A DNA stretch of 64,000 nt from Actinacidiphila cocklensis (GTDB lineage Bacteria; Actinomycetota; Actinomycetes; Streptomycetales; Streptomycetaceae). The translations under genes were made by a program, and so were the position numbers. The notes under the pieces were generated by a model, which searched no databases, had not been told where the DNA came from, and was given only the letters and a program-made list of their open reading frames with translations. The DNA lies in NCBI RefSeq assembly GCF_907177275.1, contig NZ_CAJSLV010000062.1, forward strand, positions 1 through 64,000. The letters are read 5' to 3'. Positions 1 through 8,369 of the stretch are shown here, piece after piece. How positions within the stretch are numbered: the first letter of the stretch is position 1; the number at the start of each line of letters is the position of its first letter.

Positions 1-2
1 CC

Positions 3-92
3 GCCGGCCCCGCCACGCCGGCCGCCCGGCGCGACGGCGACCTGCCCCAGGAAGCCGCGAGCACCCCGCCGGAGCGTCACCCGGTCCCTTGA
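3..92 (+). CDS. 3' end of an unidentified upstream gene (partial)
   Basis: An open frame enters from the left edge and ends at a TGA at 90-92. The visible 29 residues are rich in Ala, Pro and Arg, like the disordered tail of many actinobacterial proteins, and allow no functional assignment. The stop overlaps the TTG start of the flippase gene (TTGA), the usual arrangement of translationally coupled genes, which is the main reason to believe the frame. It would then be part of the polysaccharide operon. The alternative is that this is non-coding leader of the flippase. Confidence 0.4.
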   Translation, partial: AGPATPAARRDGDLPQEAASTPPERHPVP

Positions 93-1531
93 CCGGCCCC
101 GCCCCGCGGCACCCCGCCGCGGCCGGGGCCGCCCCAGAACCCCCGCCGGGCGGCAGTACGACGCCCGCGGCCGACGCGCCACGCGCCCGTACGGTGTCCG
201 CGCACGCACCGGACCCGGCTCCAGGCGACGGCGACACCGCGTCCGGCCCCGAGGAGCGCGGCCTCGGCTCCAAGGCCGCCATCGCCAGCTCGGTGGCCGA
301 CCAGGGCGTGGCCGCGTTCACCAACATCATCGTGCTGGTGGTCGCGGCGAGGCTGTCGACCGCGGCGGGCTTCTCGGTGTTCTCGATGGTCTACATGGTC
401 TTCACCGTGCTTCTCGGCATCGGCGTGTCCTACGTCGGCCAGGCGCTGGTGCTGGAACGCGGTACCGAACGCGTACGGGCCGCCTGCCGGTCCGCGGCCG
501 TCTTCACCGCCGCCGCCTCCACCGCGATCGGCCTGGCGATGGCCGTCGGCCTCGGCCTCGCGGACGGCGCGACCGCGCACGGGCTCGCGGTGCTCGGCCT
601 GGTACTGCCGATCGTGCTCACCCAGGACGGCCTGCGGTACTGCTTCTCCGCGCTGCGGCTGCCGCACTACGCCCTGGTCGGCGACACCGTACGGCTGCTG
701 GTCGCGGTGCCCGCGCTGGCCGTGCAGCCGCACGGGGCGGGGCCGCAGCGGCTGGTGGCGGTGTGGGGGCTCTCGGCGCTGCCCGCGCTGCTGGTGGCCG
801 CAGCGCTGCTGCGGCCGCGCGTCAAGGGCGCACCGCTGGACCTGCGGAAGTTCCTCCGCCGCGGGCACCTCGGGCAGCGCTTCGTCGTCGAGTTCGGCGT
901 CGGCAACGCCACCAGCCAGCTCGCCGTGGTGGGCCTGGGCCTGTTCGCCGCGCCCCTCGCGGTCGGCGCCCTGCGCGGCGCCACCACCCTCTTCGGCCCG
1001 ATGAACGTGCTGTTCAACTCCGCCACCGCCTTCGGCCCGCCGCTGCTGAACCGGGTGCGCGGCGCGGACAGCAAGGTCCGCGCCACCGCGGTGCTGGCCG
1101 TCGCGCTCGCCTGGGTCGCCGCGGCCTGGACGATCGTGCTGATGCTGCTGCCCGACCGGGTCGGCCGCCAGCTCCTCGGCGACACCTGGGCCGCCTCCTC
1201 CGGGCTGCTTGCCGCGTCCGGCAGCCAGTACGCGGGCATCGCGCTGGGCACCAGCGCCCTGCTCACCCTGCGGGTGCTGCAGCCGAAGGCGACGCTGCCG
1301 ATCCAGGTCGCCTTCTCCCTCGCCTCGGTCGCCTTCATGCTCGGCGGCTACCGCCTCGACGGCGTCTACGGCGCGGCCTGGGGCCTGTGCCTGGGCTCCG
1401 CGCTCAAGGCCGCCGCGCTGTGGCTGCGGATCGCCGCCGTACGGCGCCGCCCGGCCCCCGCCGACGGGCCGCAGGCCCAGGACGGCACGGGGGAGGCCGT
1501 CACCGCAGGATCTTCCGCCGGTCCTCGCTGA
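89..1531 (+). CDS. Polysaccharide flippase-like membrane protein (MOP superfamily)
   Basis: A 480-residue polytopic membrane protein. The first 60 or so residues are Pro/Ala-rich and probably cytosolic; from about residue 65 to 460 hydrophobic segments alternate with short basic loops, the profile of Wzx/MurJ-type flippases that move undecaprenyl-linked oligosaccharides across the membrane. It lies among glycosyltransferases, a polymerase-like protein and nucleotide-sugar genes, which fits that role. The TTG start at 89 overlaps the stop of the preceding frame; a GTG at 194 is an alternative and would remove most of the disordered leader. The 3' end overlaps the convergent polymerase gene by 32 bp. 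I see no sequence motif that proves flippase activity, so the call rests on topology and context. Confidence 0.75.
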   Translation: MTGPAPRHPAAAGAAPEPPPGGSTTPAADAPRARTVSAHAPDPAPGDGDTASGPEERGLGSKAAIASSVADQGVAAFTNIIVLVVAARLSTAAGFSVFSMVYMVFTVLLGIGVSYVGQALVLERGTERVRAACRSAAVFTAAASTAIGLAMAVGLGLADGATAHGLAVLGLVLPIVLTQDGLRYCFSALRLPHYALVGDTVRLLVAVPALAVQPHGAGPQRLVAVWGLSALPALLVAAALLRPRVKGAPLDLRKFLRRGHLGQRFVVEFGVGNATSQLAVVGLGLFAAPLAVGALRGATTLFGPMNVLFNSATAFGPPLLNRVRGADSKVRATAVLAVALAWVAAAWTIVLMLLPDRVGRQLLGDTWAASSGLLAASGSQYAGIALGTSALLTLRVLQPKATLPIQVAFSLASVAFMLGGYRLDGVYGAAWGLCLGSALKAAALWLRIAAVRRRPAPADGPQAQDGTGEAVTAGSSAGPR

Positions 1532-2978
1532 AGGTGGTCACCAGCGCCAGGCACACCGCGGCGATACCGATCCGCCCGGACGCCTGGAGCAGCGGGCCGC
1601 GCAGCAGGATGAACGAGTAGCCGCACACCAGCGGGATCACCACCGCCATCACCGTGCCCGGCCGGCCGTCCTCCACCGTCCGCTGCGCGTACCGCCGGTC
1701 GCCGCGGGCGCACAGGTAGCCCAGCGCCAGGAAGCCGCCGGTCATCCCCACCGGGCCGAAGTCCAGCCACAGTTCGGCCCACAGCGGCGACGACAGGTTG
1801 GTGTTGGTCATGCCCATCCACTGGCCGACCTGCACCCCGGAGTCCAGCGGCTTGCCGTGCCACACGGAGCGCGGCACGAAGAAGAAGACGTCGGCGGCCA
1901 GTTGCCGCCCGTGCGCGTGGCCCTTGCCCGAGTGCACGAAGGTCAGGGTGTTGGCGAACATCCCGACCTGGTCGTAGTCCTTGATGGTCAGCGGTTCGAG
2001 GACCGACGTCGTCTCCACCGGGTGGTAGCCGCCGGAGTCGTAGCGGAAACGGTCGAGGAAGGGGAACAGCAGCAGGGCCGCGACCACCCCGGTCACCAGC
2101 GCCGCGCGGTACATCACCGGGCTGCGCGGGAAGGCGGTGAACAGCAGCGAGAACACGACCGTCAGGAACCAGTAACGCGGGTTCGAGATCGGGTTGTTGA
2201 CGATCGCGTTGACGACCACCAGGCCGCAGAGCGCGGCGATCGCCGAAGGGGTGCGCCGGGCCACCCGGGAGGTGATCATCCAGCGCACCAGGAACAGCAG
2301 TGCCAGCAGGGCCGGTACGGTCCCGAAGCCGCGGATGAAGGCCGAGCCGACATGGCTGTCGCCGCCGCCACCGGCCAGGCCGCTGGACTGCACGGACTCG
2401 CTGATCGCCTGCCGGCTGCTGAAGAAGACGGCGGGGCCGCCGAGTTTGGCGATCGAGAGCGCGCTGCCGAGGTACGCGACGGCGATCAGCAGCCACAGCC
2501 GCCGGCGGCCCACCTGGGCGGGCGGCCGCGCCCGCCGCACCCGGGCCGCCGGCCGGTGCCGGGCCAGCAGGGCGCCGACGTCGAAGGCGACGCAGCCGAC
2601 GAGGACGAGGGTGATCGCGGTCGTGGTGTCGGACCGCGGTCCGACCACCGGCGTCGGGACCTGGCCGATCACCGCCTGTGCGAGGGGGGCGACGCCCATG
2701 GCGACGTAGCAGAACAGCCAGAACGCGCCCTGGATCAGGCGGCGGCGACGCGTCAGCACCATGGCCGCGAGGCGGCCGCCGGCGTAGACGGTGAGGGTCA
2801 GTTGCAGCCAGTACGCCGTGTCGCGGACGCCGGTGCCGGGCTGGACGGTGACGTAGCCGGGCAGGAACCCGACGAGGGCGATGACCAGCGGTACGGCCAG
2901 CGCCCGCGAAAGTGCCGCCCGCGGCACTGACCGCGTCGTGCCGCGGACCCCCGCCACCGCGCCAGCGCTCACCGCCAT
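1500..2978 (-). CDS. Wzy-like O-antigen/exopolysaccharide polymerase
   Basis: A 492-residue, strongly hydrophobic protein with ten or more probable membrane spans and a larger loop in the second half, as in O-antigen polymerase/ligase proteins. This family has little sequence conservation, so the call relies on topology, length and position next to the flippase and glycosyltransferases. It would polymerise lipid-linked repeat units on the outer face of the membrane. The open frame continues upstream to 4346, but the ATG at 2978 is preceded by GGGAGGTG at ideal spacing and by the start of hydrophobic sequence; the upstream part is antisense to the GT4 gene. Its promoter region is shared with the divergent GT4 gene at 3238. 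Confidence 0.75.
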   Translation of the reverse strand: MAVSAGAVAGVRGTTRSVPRAALSRALAVPLVIALVGFLPGYVTVQPGTGVRDTAYWLQLTLTVYAGGRLAAMVLTRRRRLIQGAFWLFCYVAMGVAPLAQAVIGQVPTPVVGPRSDTTTAITLVLVGCVAFDVGALLARHRPAARVRRARPPAQVGRRRLWLLIAVAYLGSALSIAKLGGPAVFFSSRQAISESVQSSGLAGGGGDSHVGSAFIRGFGTVPALLALLFLVRWMITSRVARRTPSAIAALCGLVVVNAIVNNPISNPRYWFLTVVFSLLFTAFPRSPVMYRAALVTGVVAALLLFPFLDRFRYDSGGYHPVETTSVLEPLTIKDYDQVGMFANTLTFVHSGKGHAHGRQLAADVFFFVPRSVWHGKPLDSGVQVGQWMGMTNTNLSSPLWAELWLDFGPVGMTGGFLALGYLCARGDRRYAQRTVEDGRPGTVMAVVIPLVCGYSFILLRGPLLQASGRIGIAAVCLALVTTFSEDRRKILR

Positions 2979-3043
2979 GCGCCCACCTCCCCCGCCCGCG
3001 AGTCTATTGCCCCCACCCCGCCGTGGTGGGGCGGTCACGCGAT

Positions 3044-3114
3044 TGCCACGTGCCGTGGCGTTGCCGTCTTTCCAGCCACAGCGGCGGGAAAGACGCGTTG
3101 ACACCGCACGTGGC
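3044..3114. repeat. Nested inverted repeat in a divergent promoter region
   Basis: Two coaxial inverted repeats share a centre near 3079. The outer arms are TGCCACGTGC (3044-3053) and GCACGTGGCA (3105-3114); the inner arms are GTCTTTCC (3066-3073) and GGAAAGAC (3087-3094). Both pairs are perfect. A TTGACA that could be a -35 box for the GT4 gene lies at 3098-3103, just inside the right outer arm, although I see no good -10 at the matching distance. A separate CCCCACC/GGTGGGG hairpin lies at 3011-3031. The region sits between the divergent polymerase and GT4 genes, so a regulator binding here could control both. It could also act as RNA or DNA secondary structure. Confidence 0.6.
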
Positions 3115-3237
3115 ACGTCCTCGGGCGCCCCGCAGGGCGGTGCCGGGAACAAAAGGGCAGAAGGGGCGCGGGCGGGGGCGTACCCGGATAGGGTGCGGGC
3201 AAGGGGCGCCGGGGGCGCCCGGGGGGAAGGGGGAGAC

Positions 3238-4404
3238 ATGCGGGTACTGCATGTCGTCACGTTGCACACGCCGACAAACGACTTCGGCGGCCCGACACGG
3301 GTCGCCCTCAACCTGTCCAAAGGCCTGCGCAGCAAGGGCGTTGACGCCCGCATCGCCACGCTGGGCGACAAGTTCACCGGCCCCCTGCCCACGGAAGTGG
3401 AAGGCGTGCCGTCCTTCGTGCACCAGGCACGCCACGTGCTGCCCGCGTTCGAGGTGAGCGGCATCACCTCGCCCGCCCTGCTGGCCCGCGCCCGCCGCAT
3501 GGTGAAGGGCGCGGACGTCGTCCATGTGCACCTGATGCGCGACCTGATCACGCTGCCCTTCGCCCTGATCGCCCTGGAGGCGAAGGTCCCGCTGGTGGTG
3601 CAGACGCACGGGATGATCGACCCGACGGAGAAGCTGTTCGCGAAGGCCGTCGACCTGCTCGGCATGAAGCGGGTGCTGCGCCGCGCGGACGCGATCCTGC
3701 ATCTGACGCAGATGGAGCGCGAGGGCGTCCAGGCGGTCGTGCCGGAGACACCGCTGCGGACCTTCCACCGGCTGGTCAACGGGGTGACACCGCAGGACGC
3801 CCGCCCGCCGCGGGGGGACCGCCCGCCGACGGTGCTGTATCTGGCCCGGGTGCAGAAGCGCAAGCGCCCCGAGGACTTCGTGAACGCGATGCCGACCGTG
3901 CTCGCGCGGTATCCGGACGCCCGCTTCGTGCTCGCAGGACCCGACACCGGTGATCTGACCGGCCCCATGCGGAAGTTGGCCGCCGACCTGGGCGTGGCGG
4001 GCTCGCTGGAGTGCGTCGGCGCGCTCGGCCACGAGGACGTGCTGGCCCGGCTTCGGGCGGCGGACGTGTACGTCCTGCCCTCGGTGGTCGAGCCGTTCGC
4101 CGTGTCGATCCTGGAGGCGATGTCGGTGGGGCTGCCGGTGGTGGTGGCCCGCACCGGCGGACTGTCGCCCGACGTCGAGGCGGCGGGCGCGGGCCGGGTC
4201 ACCGACAGCCGGCCGGACGCGGACAACGGCCCGCTGGTCGGCCGGGCGGTGCTGGACCTGCTCGACCCGGCCGCCAACGAGCAGGCCTCGCGCGCCGCAC
4301 GGCAGTTGATCCACGACCGCTTCTCGATCGACGCGGTCGTGGACACCCTGCTGGACGTCTACGCCGGCGTCATGGCGCCAGGCGGCGCTGTTCGCGGGTC
4401 TTGA
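3238..4404 (+). CDS. GT4-family glycosyltransferase (GT-B fold)
   Basis: A 388-residue cytosolic glycosyltransferase that would transfer a sugar from a nucleotide donor to the growing lipid-linked oligosaccharide. The N-terminal half begins with a Rossmann strand and a Gly-Gly loop (FGGPTRVA, about residues 16-23) typical of the acceptor domain. The C-terminal half carries the GT4 signature, with Glu285 and Glu293 in the E-x7-E arrangement followed by GLPVVVARTGG. The ATG at 3238 follows a GGGGGAG ribosome-binding site, so I prefer it to the longer open frame. The donor and acceptor cannot be read from the sequence. The 3' end overlaps the convergent GT2 gene by 35 bp. Confidence 0.9.
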   Translation: MRVLHVVTLHTPTNDFGGPTRVALNLSKGLRSKGVDARIATLGDKFTGPLPTEVEGVPSFVHQARHVLPAFEVSGITSPALLARARRMVKGADVVHVHLMRDLITLPFALIALEAKVPLVVQTHGMIDPTEKLFAKAVDLLGMKRVLRRADAILHLTQMEREGVQAVVPETPLRTFHRLVNGVTPQDARPPRGDRPPTVLYLARVQKRKRPEDFVNAMPTVLARYPDARFVLAGPDTGDLTGPMRKLAADLGVAGSLECVGALGHEDVLARLRAADVYVLPSVVEPFAVSILEAMSVGLPVVVARTGGLSPDVEAAGAGRVTDSRPDADNGPLVGRAVLDLLDPAANEQASRAARQLIHDRFSIDAVVDTLLDVYAGVMAPGGAVRGS

Positions 4405-5200
4405 GCCCGATCTGCCAGCGGTAGAAGCTCATCGCGAGGGCGTAGTCCAGGCCTGCCCTGCCGTCCAGGAAGCCGCGCTTGTAGACGTACGCGTAGCCGA
4501 AGGACACCAGCGGCTTGAAGGGCACCTTGTGGAAGAGCTGCCCCTGCCGGGTCTTGACCTTCCTGATCTGCTCCTTCACCTGCGGGTTGACCTCCAGCCA
4601 GGCCTCCCAGTCGGAGTACCGGTTGTGGCGGTCGAACCAGGTGCGCACCGGGTCCAGGTCCTCGTGCTCGATGGGCGAGCGCAGCCGGGCGGCGGACTCC
4701 GCCACCGGCTGGTAGTGGCCCTCCTGCTCGCCCATGCCGGGCGCGTCGAGGTCGCCGACCTCGGGGAAGCGGCAGCGCGTGCGGTCCATCAGGGCGCGTT
4801 TGACGATGGTGTAGCCGTGCCGCAGCCGCCGGCCGGCGAACCAGTAGCCGAGCGGGATGTCGAAGGCCGCGACCGACGGCGGGCCGCCCGCGAACACCGC
4901 CCGCAGTTCGCCGAGCAGTTCAGGGCTCGGCGTCTCGTCCCCGTCGAGGAAGAGCAGCCACGGGACCTCCGGGTGGACGTGGTCCAGGCACCACTGCTTC
5001 TTCTTCGGGTAGCGGCCGTCCCAGGCGTAGTCGACGGTCTCCGCGCCCAGTTCGGCGGCGATCTTGCAGGTGTCGTCGGTGCTGTGCGAGTCGACCACGA
5101 CGACGGCCTGGACGTGGTCGATGACCGACGAGACCGTACGGGCGATGTTCTCGGCCTCGTTCTTGGTCGGTATCGCCACGACGAGCGGCAGCTTGTCCAT
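4370..5200 (-). CDS. GT2-family glycosyltransferase, WaaE/KdtX-like
   Basis: A 276-residue GT-A glycosyltransferase. The N-terminus has the family-2 pattern: AIPTKNEAENI, then DSHSTDDT, then LFLDGDE, whose acidic residues bind the metal and nucleotide-sugar. The segment around WDGRYPKKKQW and the basic C-terminus resemble WaaE-type enzymes that modify polysaccharide or lipid-linked sugars. Its ATG shares one base with the TGA of the upstream lipoprotein gene (TGATG at 5198-5202), so it is probably translated by re-initiation in a three-gene unit with the lipoprotein and the LamG-type surface protein. Nothing in the sequence identifies the sugar transferred. Confidence 0.88.
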   Translation of the reverse strand: MDKLPLVVAIPTKNEAENIARTVSSVIDHVQAVVVVDSHSTDDTCKIAAELGAETVDYAWDGRYPKKKQWCLDHVHPEVPWLLFLDGDETPSPELLGELRAVFAGGPPSVAAFDIPLGYWFAGRRLRHGYTIVKRALMDRTRCRFPEVGDLDAPGMGEQEGHYQPVAESAARLRSPIEHEDLDPVRTWFDRHNRYSDWEAWLEVNPQVKEQIRKVKTRQGQLFHKVPFKPLVSFGYAYVYKRGFLDGRAGLDYALAMSFYRWQIGLKTREQRRLAP

Positions 5201-5979
5201 CAGGTCCCTCCGGAGGCCAGCCAGGCGTAGCACCCGCTGGACGTGATGCCGCGCGCGGCGGCCGGTACGGTCAGCCGGGCCCCGCCGCCCGACGCCAGGG
5301 TGGCGCCGTTCGCGCCGGTGACCCGCCAGGTGCAGGACGGCGACGGGTTCGGCGCCCGGTAGCCGCCGGGCGCGACGGAGCGGCCCGGTACGGCCTTGGC
5401 GGCGACGGTGAACGTGCCGTCGCCGAAGCCGCGTCGCGCCGCGTCGATGACGGGCTGCTGGTCGGGGCACAGGGCGGTGACGGCCGCGGCGGCACCGGAC
5501 ATGCTGATGTCGCCCGTGATGATCGCGCCGGCCGCCGCGTCCTTGTCGATCTTCGCGGTACGGGTCAGCCGGTCGCAGATCTCCTGGCCGCCCTCCAGGA
5601 CCGCTGCGGGGTCGGTTCCCCGCGGGACCCGGCCGGACAGGTACGTCTTCTGCTGCTTGGTGAAGCTGCCGCCGCCGGGCGGGGTGAGCTGCGCGTCCGG
5701 CACCTTGGGGGCGTCGGCCGCGGAGCCGGGCGCCTCGGTGGTGGCCGGTGCGTCGCCCGGGGGCGCGGTGGCGGTGGCCGCCGGATCGCCCGCGGGGGCC
5801 GACACCGCGGCCGACACCGGGGCCGACGGCCGGTCCGCGGCCCTGTCGCCGTCGCCGCCGGAACCGCCCGAGCCGCAGCCGCCGAGCAGCAGCGCTGCCG
5901 CCGCCGTCACGAGGACGGCGGCGGCAGCGGCCGGGCGGAGGTGGGGGTACCCCCACGCGAAGCCCTGGGGGCCGGTCAC
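5200..5979 (-). CDS. Lipoprotein with a C-terminal Cys-containing beta domain
   Basis: A 259-residue predicted lipoprotein. A short basic start is followed by a hydrophobic stretch ending in the lipobox L-G-G-C, with lipidated Cys35. A long Ala/Pro/Thr-rich spacer follows (about 36-105). The C-terminal domain contains paired cysteines and ends SSGCYAWL, resembling the small beta domains ending in G-C-x-W that recur in streptomycete secreted proteins. The GTG start at 5979 is favoured because it overlaps the stop of the LamG protein gene in a GTGA, and its own stop overlaps the GT2 start. It may help hold polysaccharide or the LamG protein at the cell surface; that is inference from operon position only. 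Confidence 0.75.
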   Translation of the reverse strand: MTGPQGFAWGYPHLRPAAAAAVLVTAAAALLLGGCGSGGSGGDGDRAADRPSAPVSAAVSAPAGDPAATATAPPGDAPATTEAPGSAADAPKVPDAQLTPPGGGSFTKQQKTYLSGRVPRGTDPAAVLEGGQEICDRLTRTAKIDKDAAAGAIITGDISMSGAAAAVTALCPDQQPVIDAARRGFGDGTFTVAAKAVPGRSVAPGGYRAPNPSPSCTWRVTGANGATLASGGGARLTVPAAARGITSSGCYAWLASGGT

Positions 5980-8195
5980 CCGGCGGTCCCGAGGGCGTAG
6001 TGGTTCGCGACCTGCGCCGAGGTGAGCACCGTCGGGTAGACGGCGGCCTCGTCGAAGGAGCCGGCGAAGTACGCACTCGACGGCGCGGACGGCCAGCTGC
6101 CCAGGCTGTCGTAGCCGATGTGCCAGTAGCCCTGGTAGTTCTCGCTGGTGGTGACCAGCAGGTTGACCGCCTGCAGGACACCGTCGACGTACAGCCGCAT
6201 GCCGTTCGACCCCTGGCTGGCGGTGACCAGGTGCCAGTTGCCGTCGTTGTACGCGGCCGGCGTGGTGATGACCCGGGTGGTGCCCGTGTACACACCGAAG
6301 TTCAGCCGGCCGTTGTTGGACATGTAGATGTGCTTGTCGTAGTTCCCGCTGGGGTGGGTGGAGTTGCTGCCGAAGCCCATCAGCTTGCCGCCCGACGTGG
6401 TCGTCGTCTTGAACCACGTCTCGATGGTGTATTGCGTCGGCGTCGGGTGCAGCCGGTCGCTGTAGGTCCACTGCGACGAGCCGTTGAAGGTGTACGCCTT
6501 CGACCCCGGCACCGCGCCCGGCGTCACCCCGTGCACAGGGCCGCCGACGCTGATCCCGCTGTCGTCGCCGGTCGAGGAGTCCGCGGTGTACGACCCGGCG
6601 GCCGCGTCGTAGCGCCAGTAGAGGGTCGCCCCGTCAGCGAGCACCTGCGTCGGGTACGCCTCCGCCGTCGCGGGCACGGTGGCAGACGCGTTGGGCGACA
6701 GGGCGCTGGTGTTGGTGCCGTCGCTCGCCGAGACCCGGTAGGTGTACTTCACGCCCGGGGTGACGTCGGTGTCGGTGTAGGTGAGCTGCGGCCTGATCCA
6801 CGGCAGGGAGCTGCCGGCGACGGTGTAGACCGGGGTGGTGCCGCCGTTGCGGTAGACCCGGTAGGTCAGCAGGCCGTCGTCGGTGTCGGTGCTGGACTGC
6901 CAGCTGACCTTCACCGAGCCGGGGTCGATGCTGGTCACCGACGTCTGCGGCAGCGTCGGGGCACCGGTGTCCGGGCCGCTGGCGAACCGGGTCAGGCCCT
7001 GCTGCGCCGTTCCGTTGACGGTGGTGAACTCGCCGCCCACCCACAGGTAGTCGGTGCCGCCGGAGGACGCGAGGGTCATCACGCGGGGCCCGATCTTCTC
7101 GCCGATGCCGTCGTTGGTGTCGGGGAACCACGACAGCAGGTGCGGGTCGTCCACCGACTCGGCCAGCAGGTGCTTGCGCACCGAGTCCGGGTACTCGCCC
7201 ATGCTGGAGCAGTCGTGGGCGTGGCTGCCGCTGTACAGGACGGTCTGGTAGACGCTCAGCGACTGCGTGGCGCCCAGGCAGGTGTCCCGCCAGACCTGGC
7301 TGAAGTCGTCGAGGCTGAAGCGGATGCGGCCGTCGAAGACTCCGCCGCCGGTGCCCTCGTTGGCGGTGTAGAAGCTGTTGCTCGCCGCGTCCACGACGAT
7401 GTCCTTGGTCACCGAGGTGGCCGGGATGAAGCCGGTCGGATACGCCTTGACCAGGGCGCCGGTCGAGGTGTCGACCACCGCCAGGGAGTGCGAGTTCACG
7501 CCGTCCACGGTGCTGAAGTCGCCGCCCAGGATGGCGTTCTGGCCGTCCGGGGTGAGCGCGAGCGCCCTGCCCGGGTCGTCCGCGTCCGGCGCCCACGGCA
7601 GCAGCGCGCCCGTGGTGCTGACCGCCGCGTAGCGGCCCCTGGCCTGGCTGTTGACGGAGGTGACGTCACCGCCGAAGAAGACGGTGTCGGCGGTCGCCTC
7701 GACGGCCCGCACCGTGCCCGACACCGCCGGGTGGAAGCTGTTGCTGACCGTGCAGGTGTCCAGGTCGATGGCGGCGAGGCTGCTCACCCCGACCCCGTTG
7801 ACCTGGCCGAAGAAGCCGCCCGCGTAGAGGGTGTGGCCGTCGGGCGAGACGGCCAGCGCCCGTACCGTCGCGTTGTCGGAGCCGACGGTGAAGTCCAGTC
7901 GGCAGCCCGCCGGCTGGCCGGTCGCCGCGTCGAAGGCGGCGAAGTTCGCCACCGCGGTCTCGTTGGTGCCGGCAGCCGATCCGGCCGGCCGGATCGTGGA
8001 GAAGGTGCCCGCGGTGTAGACGATGCCGTTCGCCTGGGCCAGAGCCCAGACCACGCCGTTGGTCTGATACGTGCCGAGGCTGTCGGCGGTCAGCCCGACA
8101 GGTGGTTGGAGCGCCGTCGCCGATGGTGCCGACAGCGTTCCCAGCGTTGCGGCCGCCAGTATGGCGGCAGCCGCGAACACCGGCCATTTACGCAT
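5976..8195 (-). CDS. Secreted propeller-FN3-LamG surface protein
   Basis: A 739-residue exported protein. Residues 1-29 are a signal peptide with Ala-x-Ala cleavage features. About residues 35-390 contain repeats such as LYAGGFFGQVNG, ILGGDFSTVDG and LWVGGEFTTVNG, typical of delta-60-type beta-propeller blades. A fibronectin-III-like domain follows (about 405-500, ending TYRVSASDGTN). The C-terminal 200 residues look like a LamG/concanavalin-type jelly roll that could bind glycan (YTIETWFKT, MRLYVDGVLQ, FDEAAVYPTVLT). The ATG at 8195 has a G-rich ribosome-binding site. Its stop overlaps the lipoprotein start. The protein has no evident cell-wall anchor, so retention may depend on glycan binding or on the lipoprotein partner. 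Confidence 0.85.
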   Translation of the reverse strand: MRKWPVFAAAAILAAATLGTLSAPSATALQPPVGLTADSLGTYQTNGVVWALAQANGIVYTAGTFSTIRPAGSAAGTNETAVANFAAFDAATGQPAGCRLDFTVGSDNATVRALAVSPDGHTLYAGGFFGQVNGVGVSSLAAIDLDTCTVSNSFHPAVSGTVRAVEATADTVFFGGDVTSVNSQARGRYAAVSTTGALLPWAPDADDPGRALALTPDGQNAILGGDFSTVDGVNSHSLAVVDTSTGALVKAYPTGFIPATSVTKDIVVDAASNSFYTANEGTGGGVFDGRIRFSLDDFSQVWRDTCLGATQSLSVYQTVLYSGSHAHDCSSMGEYPDSVRKHLLAESVDDPHLLSWFPDTNDGIGEKIGPRVMTLASSGGTDYLWVGGEFTTVNGTAQQGLTRFASGPDTGAPTLPQTSVTSIDPGSVKVSWQSSTDTDDGLLTYRVYRNGGTTPVYTVAGSSLPWIRPQLTYTDTDVTPGVKYTYRVSASDGTNTSALSPNASATVPATAEAYPTQVLADGATLYWRYDAAAGSYTADSSTGDDSGISVGGPVHGVTPGAVPGSKAYTFNGSSQWTYSDRLHPTPTQYTIETWFKTTTTSGGKLMGFGSNSTHPSGNYDKHIYMSNNGRLNFGVYTGTTRVITTPAAYNDGNWHLVTASQGSNGMRLYVDGVLQAVNLLVTTSENYQGYWHIGYDSLGSWPSAPSSAYFAGSFDEAAVYPTVLTSAQVANHYALGTAG

Positions 8196-8300
8196 GAGTT
8201 GCCCCCCAAGCCCATGATGTGCAACGGCCGGAACCGGCCGTCGTGGTGGACGGCAGATTAGGGCGTTCCGCTTGCCGCGGTCTCGCTTTTTGCCGAAACC

Positions 8301-8320
8301 GGTGAAGTACGGTGAAGTCG
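8301..8320. promoter_or_regulatory. Tandem 10-bp direct repeat upstream of the surface-protein operon
   Basis: Two adjacent units, GGTGAAGTAC and GGTGAAGTCG, lie about 110 bp upstream of the LamG-protein start. On the coding (minus) strand they read as repeated ACTTCACC. A TAATCT that could be a -10 box on the minus strand lies at 8255-8260, which would put the repeats just upstream of the -35 region, a usual activator position. The core resembles the TTCACC units of streptomycete PHO boxes, but the period here is 10 bp rather than 11. Confidence 0.4.
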
Positions 8321-8369
8321 CCTGACATCAGGGCATCTGTCGGCCACCGCGGGACGTGTTGCGACCGGG

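Noticed and set aside
1500..4346. A 948-residue fusion of polymerase with an upstream Ser/Thr/Arg-rich domain
   Set aside because: The upstream half is antisense to the GT4 gene, and a good ribosome-binding site precedes the internal ATG at 2978.
8301..8320. A genuine PHO box
   Set aside because: PhoP units have an 11-bp period; here it is 10 bp with only two units, so I list it as unassigned.
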